A stretch of 64,000 nucleotides of DNA from [Anoxybacillus] calidus (GTDB lineage: Bacteria; Bacillota; Bacilli; Bacillales; Anoxybacillaceae), in contig NZ_JACDUU010000001.1 of the NCBI RefSeq assembly GCF_013760845.1, positions 186,001-250,000 on the forward strand, written 5' to 3'. The notes under the pieces are model-generated. The model ran no database searches and was not told the origin of the DNA. It saw only the letters and a list, made by a program, of their open reading frames with translations. The translations under genes and the position numbers were made by a program. How positions within the stretch are numbered: position 1 is the first letter of the stretch; the number at the start of each line of letters is the position of its first letter. Shown here piece by piece: positions 34,887-44,414 of this stretch.

Positions 34887-34973
34887 TTACACCGTCAGCA
34901 TGTCCAAAGCTAAACCGACGAATAGCGAATTCATCGCAATGGTGGCTGATAAGTTACGTTTAGAACATAAGGC
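34887..34973 (+). repeat. attR: right 87-bp direct repeat
   Basis: Identical to 14802-14888. It is the displaced end of chromosomal spo0A and continues ATCATAA, so the original C-terminus was also Ala-Ser-stop. It cannot be translated as spo0A here because the 5' part is missing. Confidence 0.95.
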
Positions 34974-34994
34974 ATCATAATTTTGTGAAACAGA

Positions 34995-35026
34995 GGTAGT
35001 CCTTATCATTAGGACTACCCTTTTTA
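34995..35026 (+). terminator. Native spo0A terminator, displaced by the element
   Basis: GGTAGTCCT / AGGACTACC around TATCATT, followed by CTTTTTA. It is 20 kb away from the intact spo0A stop codon and also faces the minus-strand yycC-like gene. Confidence 0.85.
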
Positions 35027-35173
35027 TTATTCTTCCTTCTTCTTCGCTTTTTCTAACTCAAGAAGCTTTTGCACTAAAATATGCTGTGGCATATGCATAA
35101 TTTGTTCAATCGGCATTCCTAATGCTTTTGATAACTTTTGCGCTGTTTCCAATGAAATTTGTAAAGGGCGCAT
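35027..35173 (-). CDS. YycC-like family protein
   Basis: 48 aa on the minus strand from ATG 35173 with GGAGAG upstream. The sequence starts MRPLQISLETAQKLSKALG and includes HMPQHILVQKLLELE, which resembles the short YycC family of Bacillus. Function is unknown. It is the first chromosomal gene after the element. Confidence 0.75.
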   Translation of the reverse strand: MRPLQISLETAQKLSKALGMPIEQIMHMPQHILVQKLLELEKAKKKEE

Positions 35174-35288
35174 GGTAGCTCTCTCCTTTGTTTCATGGTA
35201 ACTAACAGTATAGCAAACTTTTGCTGCACTTGGCATATATTTTTATTATGAGTGTTTGTTGTGAGAAGTATAGGAAAGGAGCAAATAC

Positions 35289-36014
35289 ATGACAAAAATT
35301 TTTGCGCATCGCGGCTCGGCGGGGACACATCCGGAAAATACAATGGTGTCATTCCGAGAAGCGGAACGAGTAGGGGCAGATGGGATTGAGTTGGATGTAC
35401 AAATGACAAAAGACGGGCAAATTGTCGTCATTCATGATGAAACAATCGACCGAACAACGAATGGAACGGGATGGGTAAAAGAATTTACATACAAGGAGTT
35501 GCGAAAATTTGACGCGAGCTATAAATTTGCCGGGCAATACGGCTTTTGTCCGATTCCTTTATTAGAAGAAGTGTTGTCGTGGGGGAAACAGACGAAGTTG
35601 TTGTTCAATATTGAATTGAAAAATGGATTCATTCAATATGAAACGCTTGAAGAGCAGGTCATTCAAATGGTAAAAGAATTTAAAATGGAGACACGTGTTA
35701 TTCTGTCATCGTTTAACCATAACAGTATGGCGCGTTGTCATCGAATGGCTCCTGAAATCGAAACAGCGCTGTTATATATGGAAAGTTTGTATGAACCATG
35801 GAAGTACGTTCAAGCCATAGGTGCATCGGCTCTGCATCCTTACCATGCGACAGTCAATGAATCATTGGTTCATGAGGCACACCAACATGGCGTCGCCGTT
35901 CGTCCATTCACCATTAATAAACAAGCAGTCATGAAAAAAATGTTTGGTTATCATGTGGATGCGATTTTTACTGATTATCCCGAAAAGGCAAGAAACGTAT
36001 TAAAAACCATATAA
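35289..36014 (+). CDS. yqiK: Glycerophosphodiester phosphodiesterase
   Basis: 241 aa after AAAGGAG. It hydrolyses glycerophosphodiesters to glycerol 3-phosphate and an alcohol. Family motifs seen: FAHRGSAGTHPENT, ELDVQMTKDGQIVVIHDETIDRTT cut across the N-terminal third, and IFTDYPE at the end. Catalytic histidines lie in AHRG and IHDE. No signal peptide, so it is probably cytosolic. Position after spo0A agrees with Bacillus order. Confidence 0.95.
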   Translation: MTKIFAHRGSAGTHPENTMVSFREAERVGADGIELDVQMTKDGQIVVIHDETIDRTTNGTGWVKEFTYKELRKFDASYKFAGQYGFCPIPLLEEVLSWGKQTKLLFNIELKNGFIQYETLEEQVIQMVKEFKMETRVILSSFNHNSMARCHRMAPEIETALLYMESLYEPWKYVQAIGASALHPYHATVNESLVHEAHQHGVAVRPFTINKQAVMKKMFGYHVDAIFTDYPEKARNVLKTI

Positions 36015-36021
36015 AGAAAAG

Positions 36022-36055
36022 CGGTCTGAACATTAAGCGTTCGGACCGTTTTTTT
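36022..36055. terminator. Terminator between GDPD and DUF2627 genes
   Basis: CGGTCTGAAC / GTTCGGACCG with a 7-nt loop and a run of T residues. Confidence 0.85.
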
Positions 36056-36290
36056 GTTTCCGTTGAAACCTTGGCTGTACTTTATTGCGTTTTCGATCAC
36101 GATGCAAAATAAAGCCCCCGACAAATCCTAAGCCGGCTAAAAATAAAAGAAGACCAAGCAGAAATTGGAGCCAAAGAAACGGAAGAGGCGGCTGCAAAAT
36201 GCCGAATAACGTATCTCGCATCCATTTGATGCCGAGCGCTGCTAAAAAGCCGGGAATGAGCAAAATGATTAATGCAATTATTCGTTGCAT
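36033..36290 (-). CDS. yqzF: DUF2627 membrane protein (YqzF-like)
   Basis: 85 aa on the minus strand. Two membrane helices (about 5-22 and 40-62) and a basic C-terminal tail (HRDRKRNKVQPRFQRKQK). It matches the DUF2627 family found at this locus, next to bkdR, in Bacillus. Function unknown. Confidence 0.88.
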   Translation of the reverse strand: MQRIIALIILLIPGFLAALGIKWMRDTLFGILQPPLPFLWLQFLLGLLLFLAGLGFVGGFILHRDRKRNKVQPRFQRKQKNGPNA

Positions 36291-36421
36291 AACTTGAATA
36301 ACCCTTTCATGGAAAAATGATTGTCTGAGAAAATGATAAACGTTTGATTTTATTTGTCAAGAAAAGAAAATGCAGCTATGATGTAGGTGTATGCAAAAAT
36401 TTGCAAGAAGTGGTGATAGCA

Positions 36422-38494
36422 ATGAAAAAAGTGTTGATTGTCGGTGCAGGTAAAGGTGGCACCGCATTGCTAAAAATTTTGAAAGAAACAAAAATCATGG
36501 AAGTAGTTGCAATTGTTGATATTAACGAAAAAGCGCCAGGTATGTTATTAGCCCGGGAGATGAATATTAAAACTGGGCACGATTGGCGTCCTTTTTTAAC
36601 AGAAGATATTGATGTTGTCATCGAGGCGACAGGGAATGTCGAAGTGTTTAAAGAAATACGCAAAATGCGCAAGAAAAATACAGTTGTTATTCCCGGAGAG
36701 GTCGCCTATATTACAGCGCAATTAGTAGAGGAAAAAGAACAACTCATTGCCAGATTGAAAAATGAAAAGAATAGACACGATCTTATTTTTAACTCCACGC
36801 ATGACGGCATGATTGTGGTGGATGAATTTGGCTATATTACTCATGTAAACGATAGTGCTGAGAAAATGATTGGTGTTAAGAAAGGGAATGCGATAGGTAA
36901 ACATATTTTAGAAATTATTCCAACTAGTGGTTTACCAAGGGTGTTGAAAACAAAAATAACAGAAGTTCATCAGGAATTCACGTTGGGAAATGGAAGAAAA
37001 ATTATTACAACGCGTGTTCCAATGATTGATGAATCCGGGAGACTCTTCGGCGCTCTTGCTGTGTTTAAAGATATTACTGAATTTGTTCAACTGGCTGAAG
37101 AAATAACCAATTTAAAAGAAATTCGTATGATGCTTGAAGCGATTATTCACTCCTCTGAGGAGGCGATTTCCGTTGTTGATGAACATGGGAAAGGAATATT
37201 GATTAATCCGGCCTATACGAGAATAACCGGCCTTTCAGAGGAACAAGTAATCGGAAAACCCGCTACTGCTGATATTTCTGAAGGCGAAAGTATGCATATG
37301 AAAGTATTAAAAACAAGAAGGCCTGTACGAGGCGTACGGATGAAAGTCGGACCGAAAAACCGTGATGTCATCGTTAATGTTGCACCAATTATTGTTGATG
37401 GAATTTTAAAAGGAAGCGTCGGCATCATTCATGACGTTTCAGAAATTCAGCGATTAACAAACGAGTTGAATCGAGCGCGGCAAATTATTCGAACGCTTGA
37501 AGCGAAATATTCGTTTGCGGATATTGTCGGAACATCAGAAGAAATGATGGTCGCGATTGAGCAGGCAAAATTAGCCGCAAAAACACCAGTAACGATCTTA
37601 TTGCGCGGTGAGTCTGGTACTGGGAAAGAGCTATTTGCGCATGCGATTCACAATGCAAGTGATCGAAAGTATAACAAATTTATCCGTGTAAACTGTGCAG
37701 CGATTTCCGAATCGTTATTAGAAAGTGAATTGTTTGGTTATGAAGAAGGTGCGTTTTCTGGAGCGAAACGAGGCGGAAAGCGGGGATTATTTGAAGAAGC
37801 CAATAACGGCAGTATTTTTCTTGATGAAATTGGCGAACTGTCAGCGAATACGCAGGCAAAACTGTTACGTGTACTACAAGAAGGGGAAATTGTTCGTGTT
37901 GGCGGCACCAAGCCCATTCCGATTAATGTACGCGTCATTGCAGCAACAAATGTCAATTTAGAAAAGGCAATTGCCGATGGTACATTCCGTGAAGACCTTT
38001 ATTATCGTCTCAATCGCATGCCGATTTATATTCCCCCTTTGCGGGCAAGAAAGCAAGATATTCCAGCGTTATGCCAACATTTAATTCAAAAATTAAACCA
38101 AGATTACGGAAGAAATGTCGAAGGGCTTACAGAAGAAGCGATTCGTTATCTTTTATCGTATGATTGGCCGGGAAATGTCCGCGAATTAGAAAACGTCTTA
38201 GGAAGAGCGATGATTTTTATGAAATTTAATGAAGTGCTCATCGATGTAAAACATATCCCAGCATTGCGCATACCTAGCAATGAGGCTGATTTAGCAATTC
38301 GTTTTTCGAATGATGATGTTGAAGAGCAGACATTAGCGGAGATGGTAGAGAAATATGAAGCGCGTATGATTGAGCGTGCGTTGCGAAAACATAACGGTAA
38401 TAAAACTGCAACTGCAAAAGCGTTAGGCATTTCCATTCGAAACTTATATTACAAGTTAGAAAAGTATGGGATTGCAAATAACAACATGCAATAA
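36422..38494 (+). CDS. bkdR: Sigma-54-dependent activator BkdR
   Basis: 690 aa from ATG 36422. The frame is open back to 36344, but [20 protein letters not shown] is the family start. An NAD-binding-like N-terminal domain (1-110), two PAS domains (about 125-235 and 245-345) and an AAA+ sigma-54 activator domain with Walker A GESGTGKE (396-403), GAFSGA loop and LDEIGEL. A FIS-type HTH ends the protein ([19 protein letters not shown]). It activates the downstream bkd operon from a -24/-12 promoter. Confidence 0.96.
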   Translation: MKKVLIVGAGKGGTALLKILKETKIMEVVAIVDINEKAPGMLLAREMNIKTGHDWRPFLTEDIDVVIEATGNVEVFKEIRKMRKKNTVVIPGEVAYITAQLVEEKEQLIARLKNEKNRHDLIFNSTHDGMIVVDEFGYITHVNDSAEKMIGVKKGNAIGKHILEIIPTSGLPRVLKTKITEVHQEFTLGNGRKIITTRVPMIDESGRLFGALAVFKDITEFVQLAEEITNLKEIRMMLEAIIHSSEEAISVVDEHGKGILINPAYTRITGLSEEQVIGKPATADISEGESMHMKVLKTRRPVRGVRMKVGPKNRDVIVNVAPIIVDGILKGSVGIIHDVSEIQRLTNELNRARQIIRTLEAKYSFADIVGTSEEMMVAIEQAKLAAKTPVTILLRGESGTGKELFAHAIHNASDRKYNKFIRVNCAAISESLLESELFGYEEGAFSGAKRGGKRGLFEEANNGSIFLDEIGELSANTQAKLLRVLQEGEIVRVGGTKPIPINVRVIAATNVNLEKAIADGTFREDLYYRLNRMPIYIPPLRARKQDIPALCQHLIQKLNQDYGRNVEGLTEEAIRYLLSYDWPGNVRELENVLGRAMIFMKFNEVLIDVKHIPALRIPSNEADLAIRFSNDDVEEQTLAEMVEKYEARMIERALRKHNGNKTATAKALGISIRNLYYKLEKYGIANNNMQ

Positions 38495-38519
38495 ATTGCG
38501 TATAATGCAACAAATTGCA
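38487..38519 (+). promoter_or_regulatory. Paired dyads, probable BkdR activator sites
   Basis: TGCAATAAATTGCG (38487-38500) and TGCAACAAATTGCA (38506-38519) are centred 19 bp apart. The first overlaps the bkdR stop codon. They lie 43-75 bp upstream of the sigma-54 promoter, a usual place for activator binding. Confidence 0.65.
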
Positions 38520-38561
38520 TATATAAAAAATGTAAAATAAAGCGTTTTCAACATTCTTATG

Positions 38562-38579
38562 TTGGCACGGTTTTTGCAT
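38562..38579 (+). promoter_or_regulatory. Sigma-54 (SigL) -24/-12 promoter of the bkd operon
   Basis: TTGGCACGGTTTTTGCA matches TTGGCACN5TTGCA exactly. It lies 50 bp before the ptb start. Confidence 0.92.
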
Positions 38580-38630
38580 ATAAGAATAGTGCCGAGTTGA
38601 AATGCTACAAAAAAGGGGTTGAAACAGAAG

Positions 38631-39536
38631 ATGAAGCTTGAGTCACTTGTCACCCAAGCAACCCAATATGAAAACACGACAGTGGCTGTCGCTGCAGCGG
38701 AAGATGAAGAAGTGATTGAAGCGGTAACGATGGCGCTGGACAATAACTTTGGGCAATTTATCCTTTATGGAGACCGTGAAAAAATTTCACAATTGGTATC
38801 ACAAAAAAGCAAAAATTATGCAAAAAGTGGCAAAATTCAAATTGTACATGCGAACTCGAAAGTAGAAGCAGCTGAACTCGCGGTAAAAGCTGTACATTTA
38901 AACGAGGCAAATGTACTCATGAAAGGAAATGTTCCAACCGCAACGATTTTAAAAGCCGTTTTAAATAAAGAGTTTGGTTTGCGTACAGGAAAAGTGTTAT
39001 CGCATGTTGCTGTATTTGAGGTAGCTGGATATGACCGCTACATCATTGTCACGGACGCGGCAATGAATATCGCGCCAGATTTAGAGCAAAAAGCACAAAT
39101 TATCGCTAATGCTGTTTCGGTAGCTAAAGCAATTGGTGTTGAAAATCCAAAAGTAGCACCGCTTGCTGCAGTTGAAGTCGTGAATCCGGCGATGCCGGCA
39201 ACGCTCGATGCTGCTGCATTGTCTGCGATGAACAAGCGCGGACAAATCGCTGATTGTATCGTTGATGGTCCGTTAGCGCTCGATAATGCTGTTTCCATGT
39301 TAGCAGCCGAGCATAAAGGGATCGAAAGCGAAGTAGCAGGACAAGCAGATATTCTTCTCGTTCCTAACATTGAAACAGGAAATGTGCTTTATAAGTCATT
39401 AGTATATTTTGCTAATGCGAAAGTAGGTGCGGTAATCGCTGGGGCAAAAGCTCCTATTGTCTTAACATCGCGCGCAGATTCAGCAGAAAGCAAATTATAT
39501 TCGTTAGCTCTTGCGGTTTGTACCGCATCAAAATAA
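38631..39536 (+). CDS. ptb: Phosphate butyryltransferase
   Basis: 301 aa from ATG 38631 (MKLESL matches other Bacillus Ptb); a TTG at 38619 abuts its ribosome site. It converts branched-chain acyl-CoA and phosphate to acyl phosphate. The fold is of the phosphate acetyl/butyryltransferase family, with LMKGNVPTATILKAVL and VTDAAMNIAPD. First gene of the bkd operon, directly behind the sigma-54 promoter. Confidence 0.94.
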   Translation: MKLESLVTQATQYENTTVAVAAAEDEEVIEAVTMALDNNFGQFILYGDREKISQLVSQKSKNYAKSGKIQIVHANSKVEAAELAVKAVHLNEANVLMKGNVPTATILKAVLNKEFGLRTGKVLSHVAVFEVAGYDRYIIVTDAAMNIAPDLEQKAQIIANAVSVAKAIGVENPKVAPLAAVEVVNPAMPATLDAAALSAMNKRGQIADCIVDGPLALDNAVSMLAAEHKGIESEVAGQADILLVPNIETGNVLYKSLVYFANAKVGAVIAGAKAPIVLTSRADSAESKLYSLALAVCTASK

Positions 39537-39565
39537 ACGAAAATTTTTTGGGGAGGAAATAAAAG

Positions 39566-40669
39566 ATGGAAATCTTCAAATATATGGAAAAATATGACTA
39601 TGAGCAATTATTGTTCTGCCAAGATAAAGAATCAGGATTAAAAGCAATTATCGCTATCCACGATACAACATTAGGGCCAGCCCTAGGCGGTACGCGGATG
39701 TGGATGTATGAATCAGAAGAAGCAGCCATTGAAGATGCACTTCGTTTAGCACGTGGCATGACTTACAAAAACGCAGCTGCCGGCTTAAACCTTGGCGGCG
39801 GTAAAACGGTCATTATCGGCGACCCGCGTAAAGATAAAAACGAAGCAATGTTCCGTGCATTCGGACGCTTCATTCAAGGCTTAAATGGTCGTTATATTAC
39901 AGCGGAAGACGTTGGTACAACAGTAGCTGACATGGATATCATTTACGAAGAAACAGATTACGTAACAGGTATTTCACCTGCTTTCGGTTCATCAGGCAAT
40001 CCATCTCCTGTAACAGCTTATGGTGTATATCGTGGTATGAAAGCGGCTGCAAAAGAAGCATTTGGCAGCGATTCATTACAAGGTAAAGTGATTGCTGTTC
40101 AAGGTGTAGGTAACGTAGCGTACAACTTATGCCGTCACCTTCATGAAGAAGGCGCGAAACTAATCGTCACAGACATTAACAAAGAAGCTGTACAACGCGT
40201 TGTTGAAGAGTTTGGTGCGAAGGCTGTTGACCCTAACGACATTTACAGTGTAGACTGCGATATTTTTGCACCGTGTGCGCTTGGTGGAATCATCAACGAC
40301 GAAACCATTCCACAATTAAAAGCAAAAGTGATCGCTGGTGCGGCAAACAACCAATTAAAAGAAGCAAGACATGGCGACATCATTCATGAAATGGGCATCG
40401 TTTATGCACCAGACTATGTCATCAATGCCGGCGGCGTTATCAATGTAGCTGACGAGTTATACGGCTATAACCGTGAGCGTGCGATGAAGAAAGTAGAACA
40501 AATCTACAACAACATTGAAAAAGTATTCGAGATTGCAAAACGCGACAACATCCCAACATACAAAGCGGCAGACCGTCTTGCTGAAGAGCGGATCGAAAAA
40601 ATGCGCAAATCTCGCAGTCAATTCTTACAAAACGGTCAACACATTTTAAGCCGTCGTCGTAATCGCTAA
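39566..40669 (+). CDS. bcd: Leucine dehydrogenase
   Basis: 367 aa after GGGGAGG. NAD-dependent oxidative deamination of leucine, isoleucine and valine to keto acids. [10 protein letters not shown] and the catalytic K80 in LGGGKTV match the family; the Rossmann site is [11 protein letters not shown] near 180. It supplies the keto acids for the dehydrogenase complex encoded downstream. Confidence 0.97.
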   Translation: MEIFKYMEKYDYEQLLFCQDKESGLKAIIAIHDTTLGPALGGTRMWMYESEEAAIEDALRLARGMTYKNAAAGLNLGGGKTVIIGDPRKDKNEAMFRAFGRFIQGLNGRYITAEDVGTTVADMDIIYEETDYVTGISPAFGSSGNPSPVTAYGVYRGMKAAAKEAFGSDSLQGKVIAVQGVGNVAYNLCRHLHEEGAKLIVTDINKEAVQRVVEEFGAKAVDPNDIYSVDCDIFAPCALGGIINDETIPQLKAKVIAGAANNQLKEARHGDIIHEMGIVYAPDYVINAGGVINVADELYGYNRERAMKKVEQIYNNIEKVFEIAKRDNIPTYKAADRLAEERIEKMRKSRSQFLQNGQHILSRRRNR

Positions 40670-40689
40670 CGAAAATAAAAAACTGGAAG

Positions 40690-40808
40690 GAGCTGACCTT
40701 AAAGCAAAGTGTCAGGTCTCACAACTGCAGTATATAGTACATAACGTTCAATCATAACACTATATATTGTGTATTTCGCGTGAGGTTAGGCACTTTTGGG
40801 TCAGCCTC
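40690..40808 (+). repeat. Dispersed palindromic repeat, copy 3
   Basis: A 119-bp nested palindrome from GAGCTGACC to GGGTCAGCCTC with inner AAAGTGTC / GGCACTTT and central TATATAG / CTATATA. It lies between bcd and buk inside the bkd operon, 28 bp before the buk start. Confidence 0.88.
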
Positions 40809-40836
40809 TTTCAAAATGAAAATGGAGGTCATCACC

Positions 40837-41946
40837 TTGCAGGAAAAAGAATTTCGCATCCTCGTCATTAACCCAGGATCTACTTCCACAAAAATTGGTG
40901 TATTTGACAATGAACGTTCTGTTTTTGAAAAAACGATTCGCCATGATACAGATGTGATTCAGTCATATAAATCCATCATTGATCAATATGAGTTTCGTAA
41001 ACAAACGATTTTAGAAACGCTTGACCAAGAAGGCATTAATATTTCTAAATTAAGCGCAGTTTGCGGCCGAGGTGGGCTGTTGCGTCCAATTGAAGGCGGA
41101 ACATATCGTGTGAACGAACAAATGTTAGAAGATTTGCGCAAAGGATATGCGGGGCAGCATGCTTCTAACCTTGGCGGTATTTTAGCGCACGAAATTGCCT
41201 CCGCTCTAAATATTCCTGCATTTATCGTTGATCCGGTTGTTGTTGATGAGCTTGACCCAATTGCCAGAATTTCTGGTTTTGCCTTGATTGAAAGAAGAAG
41301 TATTTTTCACGCTTTAAACCAAAAAGCGGTAGCTCGTCGTGTTGCCAAACAGTTAGGCAAAAAGTATGAAGAGCTAAATTTCATTGTTGCCCATATGGGT
41401 GGCGGAATTACGGTTGGAGCTCATAAACAAGGTCGTGTTGTTGACGTAAACAATGGATTAGATGGTGAAGGTCCATTCAGCCCGGAACGCGCTGGAACAG
41501 TGCCAGCAGGCGACCTCGTTTCATTATGCTTCTCAGGAGAATATTACAGAGATGAAATTACGAAAATGCTTGTTGGGCAAGGTGGACTTGTCGGCTATCT
41601 TGGGACGAATGACGCTGTGAAAGTAGAGAAAATGATTGAAGCAGGCGATGAAAAGGCAAAACTAGTATACAGTGCAATGGCCTATCAAGTAGCGAAGGAA
41701 ATCGGTGCTGCAAGTGCAGTGTTAGAAGGAAAAGTCGATGCAATCATATTAACGGGCGGCTTGGCATATGGAAAAGAATTCGTTAAAGAAATTGCAGAGC
41801 GCGTCAACTGGATTGCCGATGTCATCGTTCAGCCTGGTGAAAACGAACTGCAAGCTCTTGCGGAAGGAGCTTTGCGTGTGTTGCGCGGTGAAGAGAAAGA
41901 GAAGGTATACCCTGGAAATTTTACTAAAGCTGAAGTTGTGCAATAG
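40837..41946 (+). CDS. buk: Butyrate kinase
   Basis: 369 aa from TTG 40837, which has GGAGG (40824-40828) at 8 nt; ATGs at 40816 and 40822 lie in or before the ribosome site. It makes ATP from branched-chain acyl phosphates. Acetokinase-fold motifs: [13 protein letters not shown] (phosphate 1), [11 protein letters not shown] (phosphate 2) and ILTGGLAYG (adenosine). Third gene of the operon, downstream of repeat copy 3. Confidence 0.95.
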   Translation: MQEKEFRILVINPGSTSTKIGVFDNERSVFEKTIRHDTDVIQSYKSIIDQYEFRKQTILETLDQEGINISKLSAVCGRGGLLRPIEGGTYRVNEQMLEDLRKGYAGQHASNLGGILAHEIASALNIPAFIVDPVVVDELDPIARISGFALIERRSIFHALNQKAVARRVAKQLGKKYEELNFIVAHMGGGITVGAHKQGRVVDVNNGLDGEGPFSPERAGTVPAGDLVSLCFSGEYYRDEITKMLVGQGGLVGYLGTNDAVKVEKMIEAGDEKAKLVYSAMAYQVAKEIGAASAVLEGKVDAIILTGGLAYGKEFVKEIAERVNWIADVIVQPGENELQALAEGALRVLRGEEKEKVYPGNFTKAEVVQ

Positions 41947-41961
41947 AAAGGAGAGAAAACG

Positions 41962-43383
41962 ATGGCAAAAGAATATGATCTCGTCATACTAGGCGGCGGT
42001 ACGGGCGGATATGTAGCAGCGATTCGTGCGGCGCAGCTTGGGTTAAAAACAGCAGTAGTAGAGAAAGGGAAACTTGGCGGTACATGCTTACATGCCGGCT
42101 GCATTCCAAGTAAAGCATTGCTTCGCAGTGCGGAAGTATATGCACAAACAAAAGAAAGCGAAAAATTTGGTGTTCTTGCAAATGATGTGAAGTTAGACTT
42201 TGCAAAGGTACAAGAACGCAAACAAAAAATTGTTGAGCAGTTACATAAAGGTGTTCAACATTTAATGAAAAAAGGGAAAATTGACGTTTACGAAGGAACA
42301 GGACGCATTTTAGGACCGTCTATTTTCTCGCCAATGCCAGGAACCATCTCTGTTGAAATGAACAACGGCGACGAAAATGAAATGCTTGTTCCGAAAAACG
42401 TCATTATTGCGACAGGATCCCGTCCACGTACATTACCGGGATTGGATATTGACGGTGAATTAGTGATTACGTCTGACGAAGCGCTGCGATTAGAAAAACT
42501 TCCGGCATCGATTATTATCGTTGGCGGTGGTGTCATTGGTATTGAGTGGGCATCTATGTTGAATGACTTCGGTGTTGAGGTAACGGTATTAGAATACGCA
42601 GACCGTATTTTACCAACAGAAGACCATGACGTTTCAAAAGAATTAGAAAAAGTATTAAAACAGCGCGGTATCAACATAGTAACAAGCGCAAAAGTACTTC
42701 CTGAAACGCTTGAAAAAGGTAACGGCGTAACTATTAAAGCAGAACATAAAGGTGAACGGAAAGCGTTTACAGCAGAAAAAATGCTTGTTTCTGTCGGCCG
42801 TCAGGCAAATATTGAAGGAATCGGCTTAGAAAATACAGACATCGTTATCGAAAAAGGATTCATTAAAACAAATGAATTTTATCAAACAAAAGAATCTCAT
42901 ATTTATGCCATCGGTGACGTGATCGGCGGATTGCAATTAGCTCACGTCGCTTCTCACGAAGGTATCGTTGCCGTTGAACATATCGCTGGACAAAATCCAT
43001 CATCGATTGACTATACAATGATTTCAAAATGCGTATACAGCCGTCCTGAGGTAGCAAGCGTCGGCTTAACAGAAGAAGAAGCAAAAGAAAAAGGATATAA
43101 AGTGAAAGTTGGTAAATTCCCATTCAAAGCGATTGGTAAAGCGCTTGTATTCGGTGAAGCGGAAGGTTTTGTGAAAATCGTTGCTGATGAAGCAACAAAT
43201 GACTTGCTTGGTGTTCATATGGTCGGTCCTCACGTAACAGACATGATTTCCGAAGCAGGTCTTGCCCGCGTGCTTGACGCAACACCATGGGAAGTTGCAC
43301 ATACCATTCATCCGCATCCAACATTATCAGAAGCAATGGCTGAAGCGGCGTTAGCTGTTGATGGAAAAGCCATTCATTTCTAA
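41962..43383 (+). CDS. lpdV: Dihydrolipoyl dehydrogenase of the branched-chain complex (E3)
   Basis: 473 aa after GAAAGGAG. It reoxidises lipoyl groups with FAD and NAD. The FAD site GGGTGGYVAAIRAAQLG is followed by the redox pair C42/C47 (GGTCLHAGCIPSK), the NAD site VGGGVIGIEWASML near 188 and the C-terminal dyad HPHPTLSEA. The H-A in the CxxxxC loop differs from the commoner N-V. Operon gene four. Confidence 0.97.
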   Translation: MAKEYDLVILGGGTGGYVAAIRAAQLGLKTAVVEKGKLGGTCLHAGCIPSKALLRSAEVYAQTKESEKFGVLANDVKLDFAKVQERKQKIVEQLHKGVQHLMKKGKIDVYEGTGRILGPSIFSPMPGTISVEMNNGDENEMLVPKNVIIATGSRPRTLPGLDIDGELVITSDEALRLEKLPASIIIVGGGVIGIEWASMLNDFGVEVTVLEYADRILPTEDHDVSKELEKVLKQRGINIVTSAKVLPETLEKGNGVTIKAEHKGERKAFTAEKMLVSVGRQANIEGIGLENTDIVIEKGFIKTNEFYQTKESHIYAIGDVIGGLQLAHVASHEGIVAVEHIAGQNPSSIDYTMISKCVYSRPEVASVGLTEEEAKEKGYKVKVGKFPFKAIGKALVFGEAEGFVKIVADEATNDLLGVHMVGPHVTDMISEAGLARVLDATPWEVAHTIHPHPTLSEAMAEAALAVDGKAIHF

Positions 43384-43405
43384 TTGAATAAAGGAGGTTT
43401 TTTAG

Positions 43406-44401
43406 ATGGCAGAAAATCGTCATAAAGCGTTAGGCTTAAGTGATGAAGCGGTATTAGAAATGTATGAAACGATGCTTTTAGCTCGAAAAATCGATGAGCG
43501 CATGTGGCTTTTAAACCGTGCTGGTAAGATTCCGTTTGTTATTTCCTGCCAAGGTCAAGAAGCAGCGCAAGTTGGTGCAGCATTTGCTTTAGACCGCACA
43601 AAAGATTATATCTTACCTTACTACCGTGACATGGGTGTCGTATTAGCATTTGGTATGACACCAACAGAATTAATGCTTTCTGCATTTGCAAAAGCAGAAG
43701 ACCCAAACTCTGGTGGACGTCAAATGCCAGGTCACTTCGGTAAAAAGAAAAACCGCATCGTTACAGGCTCTTCACCAGTAACAACGCAAGTTCCACATGC
43801 AGTTGGTATTGCGTTAGCTGGAAAAATGGAGAAAAAAGATTTCGTTTCATTCGTTACATTTGGTGAAGGTTCTTCTAACCAAGGTGACTTCCATGAAGGT
43901 TTGAACTTCGCGGGCGTTCACAAATTGCCAGTTATTTTTATGTGTGAAAACAACAAATACGCGATTTCTGTTCCAATTGAAAAACAATTAGCATGCGAAA
44001 AAGTATCTGACCGTGCAATTGGTTATGGCATGCCTGGATATACAGTTGACGGAAATGATCCGCTTGAAGTGTACAAAGTGGTAAAAGAAGCAGCAGATCG
44101 TGCGCGCCGCGGTGAAGGTCCGACGTTAATCGAAACAGTTTCATATCGTTTAACAGCTCACTCTTCTGACGACGATGATCGTGCATACCGTACACCAGAA
44201 GAGTTAGCGGAAGCAAGATCGAAAGACCCAATTATCTCATTTGCAAACTACTTAAAAGAAGTCGGCGTTTTAACAGATGAATTAGAAAAAGAAATTCATG
44301 ATCGTGTCATGAAACAAGTAAACGAAGCAACAGATTATGCAGAAAAAGCACCGTATGCTGAACCAGAACATGCATTGAAGTACGTATATGCTGAGAAGTA
44401 A
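43406..44401 (+). CDS. bkdAA: Branched-chain 2-oxoacid dehydrogenase E1 alpha subunit
   Basis: 331 aa after AAGGAGG. TPP-dependent decarboxylation of branched-chain keto acids. The thiamine motif runs from GEGSSNQGDFHEGLN to CENNKYAIS. The conserved phosphorylation-loop equivalent is SYRLTAHSSDDDDRAYR, here without known kinase control. It ends 13 bp before the beta subunit. Confidence 0.96.
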   Translation: MAENRHKALGLSDEAVLEMYETMLLARKIDERMWLLNRAGKIPFVISCQGQEAAQVGAAFALDRTKDYILPYYRDMGVVLAFGMTPTELMLSAFAKAEDPNSGGRQMPGHFGKKKNRIVTGSSPVTTQVPHAVGIALAGKMEKKDFVSFVTFGEGSSNQGDFHEGLNFAGVHKLPVIFMCENNKYAISVPIEKQLACEKVSDRAIGYGMPGYTVDGNDPLEVYKVVKEAADRARRGEGPTLIETVSYRLTAHSSDDDDRAYRTPEELAEARSKDPIISFANYLKEVGVLTDELEKEIHDRVMKQVNEATDYAEKAPYAEPEHALKYVYAEK

Positions 44402-44414
44402 GGGGGAATGAAGA

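Larger units (their letters stand above)
14889..34973 (+). mobile_element. 20,085-bp integrative element inserted in the 3' end of spo0A
   Basis: The two 87-bp repeats are 20,085 bp apart. The left end carries a tyrosine integrase reading inward, the usual arrangement. Inside are a repressor/operator switch, primase, FtsK-like ATPase, recombinases, nucleases, SOS polymerase genes and a tape-measure-like protein. Capsid, portal, large terminase, holin/lysin and type IV secretion genes are missing. Flanking genes (spo0A end, yycC-like, GDPD) would become adjacent on excision. It may be a phage satellite or an integrative mobilizable element; the sequence does not decide between these. Confidence 0.9.

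Noticed and set aside
14889-34973. Complete prophage
   Set aside because: No portal, capsid, large terminase, tail tube, baseplate, holin or lysin genes were found.
14889-34973. Self-transmissible ICE
   Set aside because: No recognisable VirB4-like ATPase, channel proteins or classical relaxase; only an FtsK-like ATPase and a replication-relaxation protein.
40780-40836. Longer butyrate kinase starting inside repeat copy 3
   Set aside because: The TTG at 40837 has a well-spaced GGAGG; the extension encodes repeat DNA.
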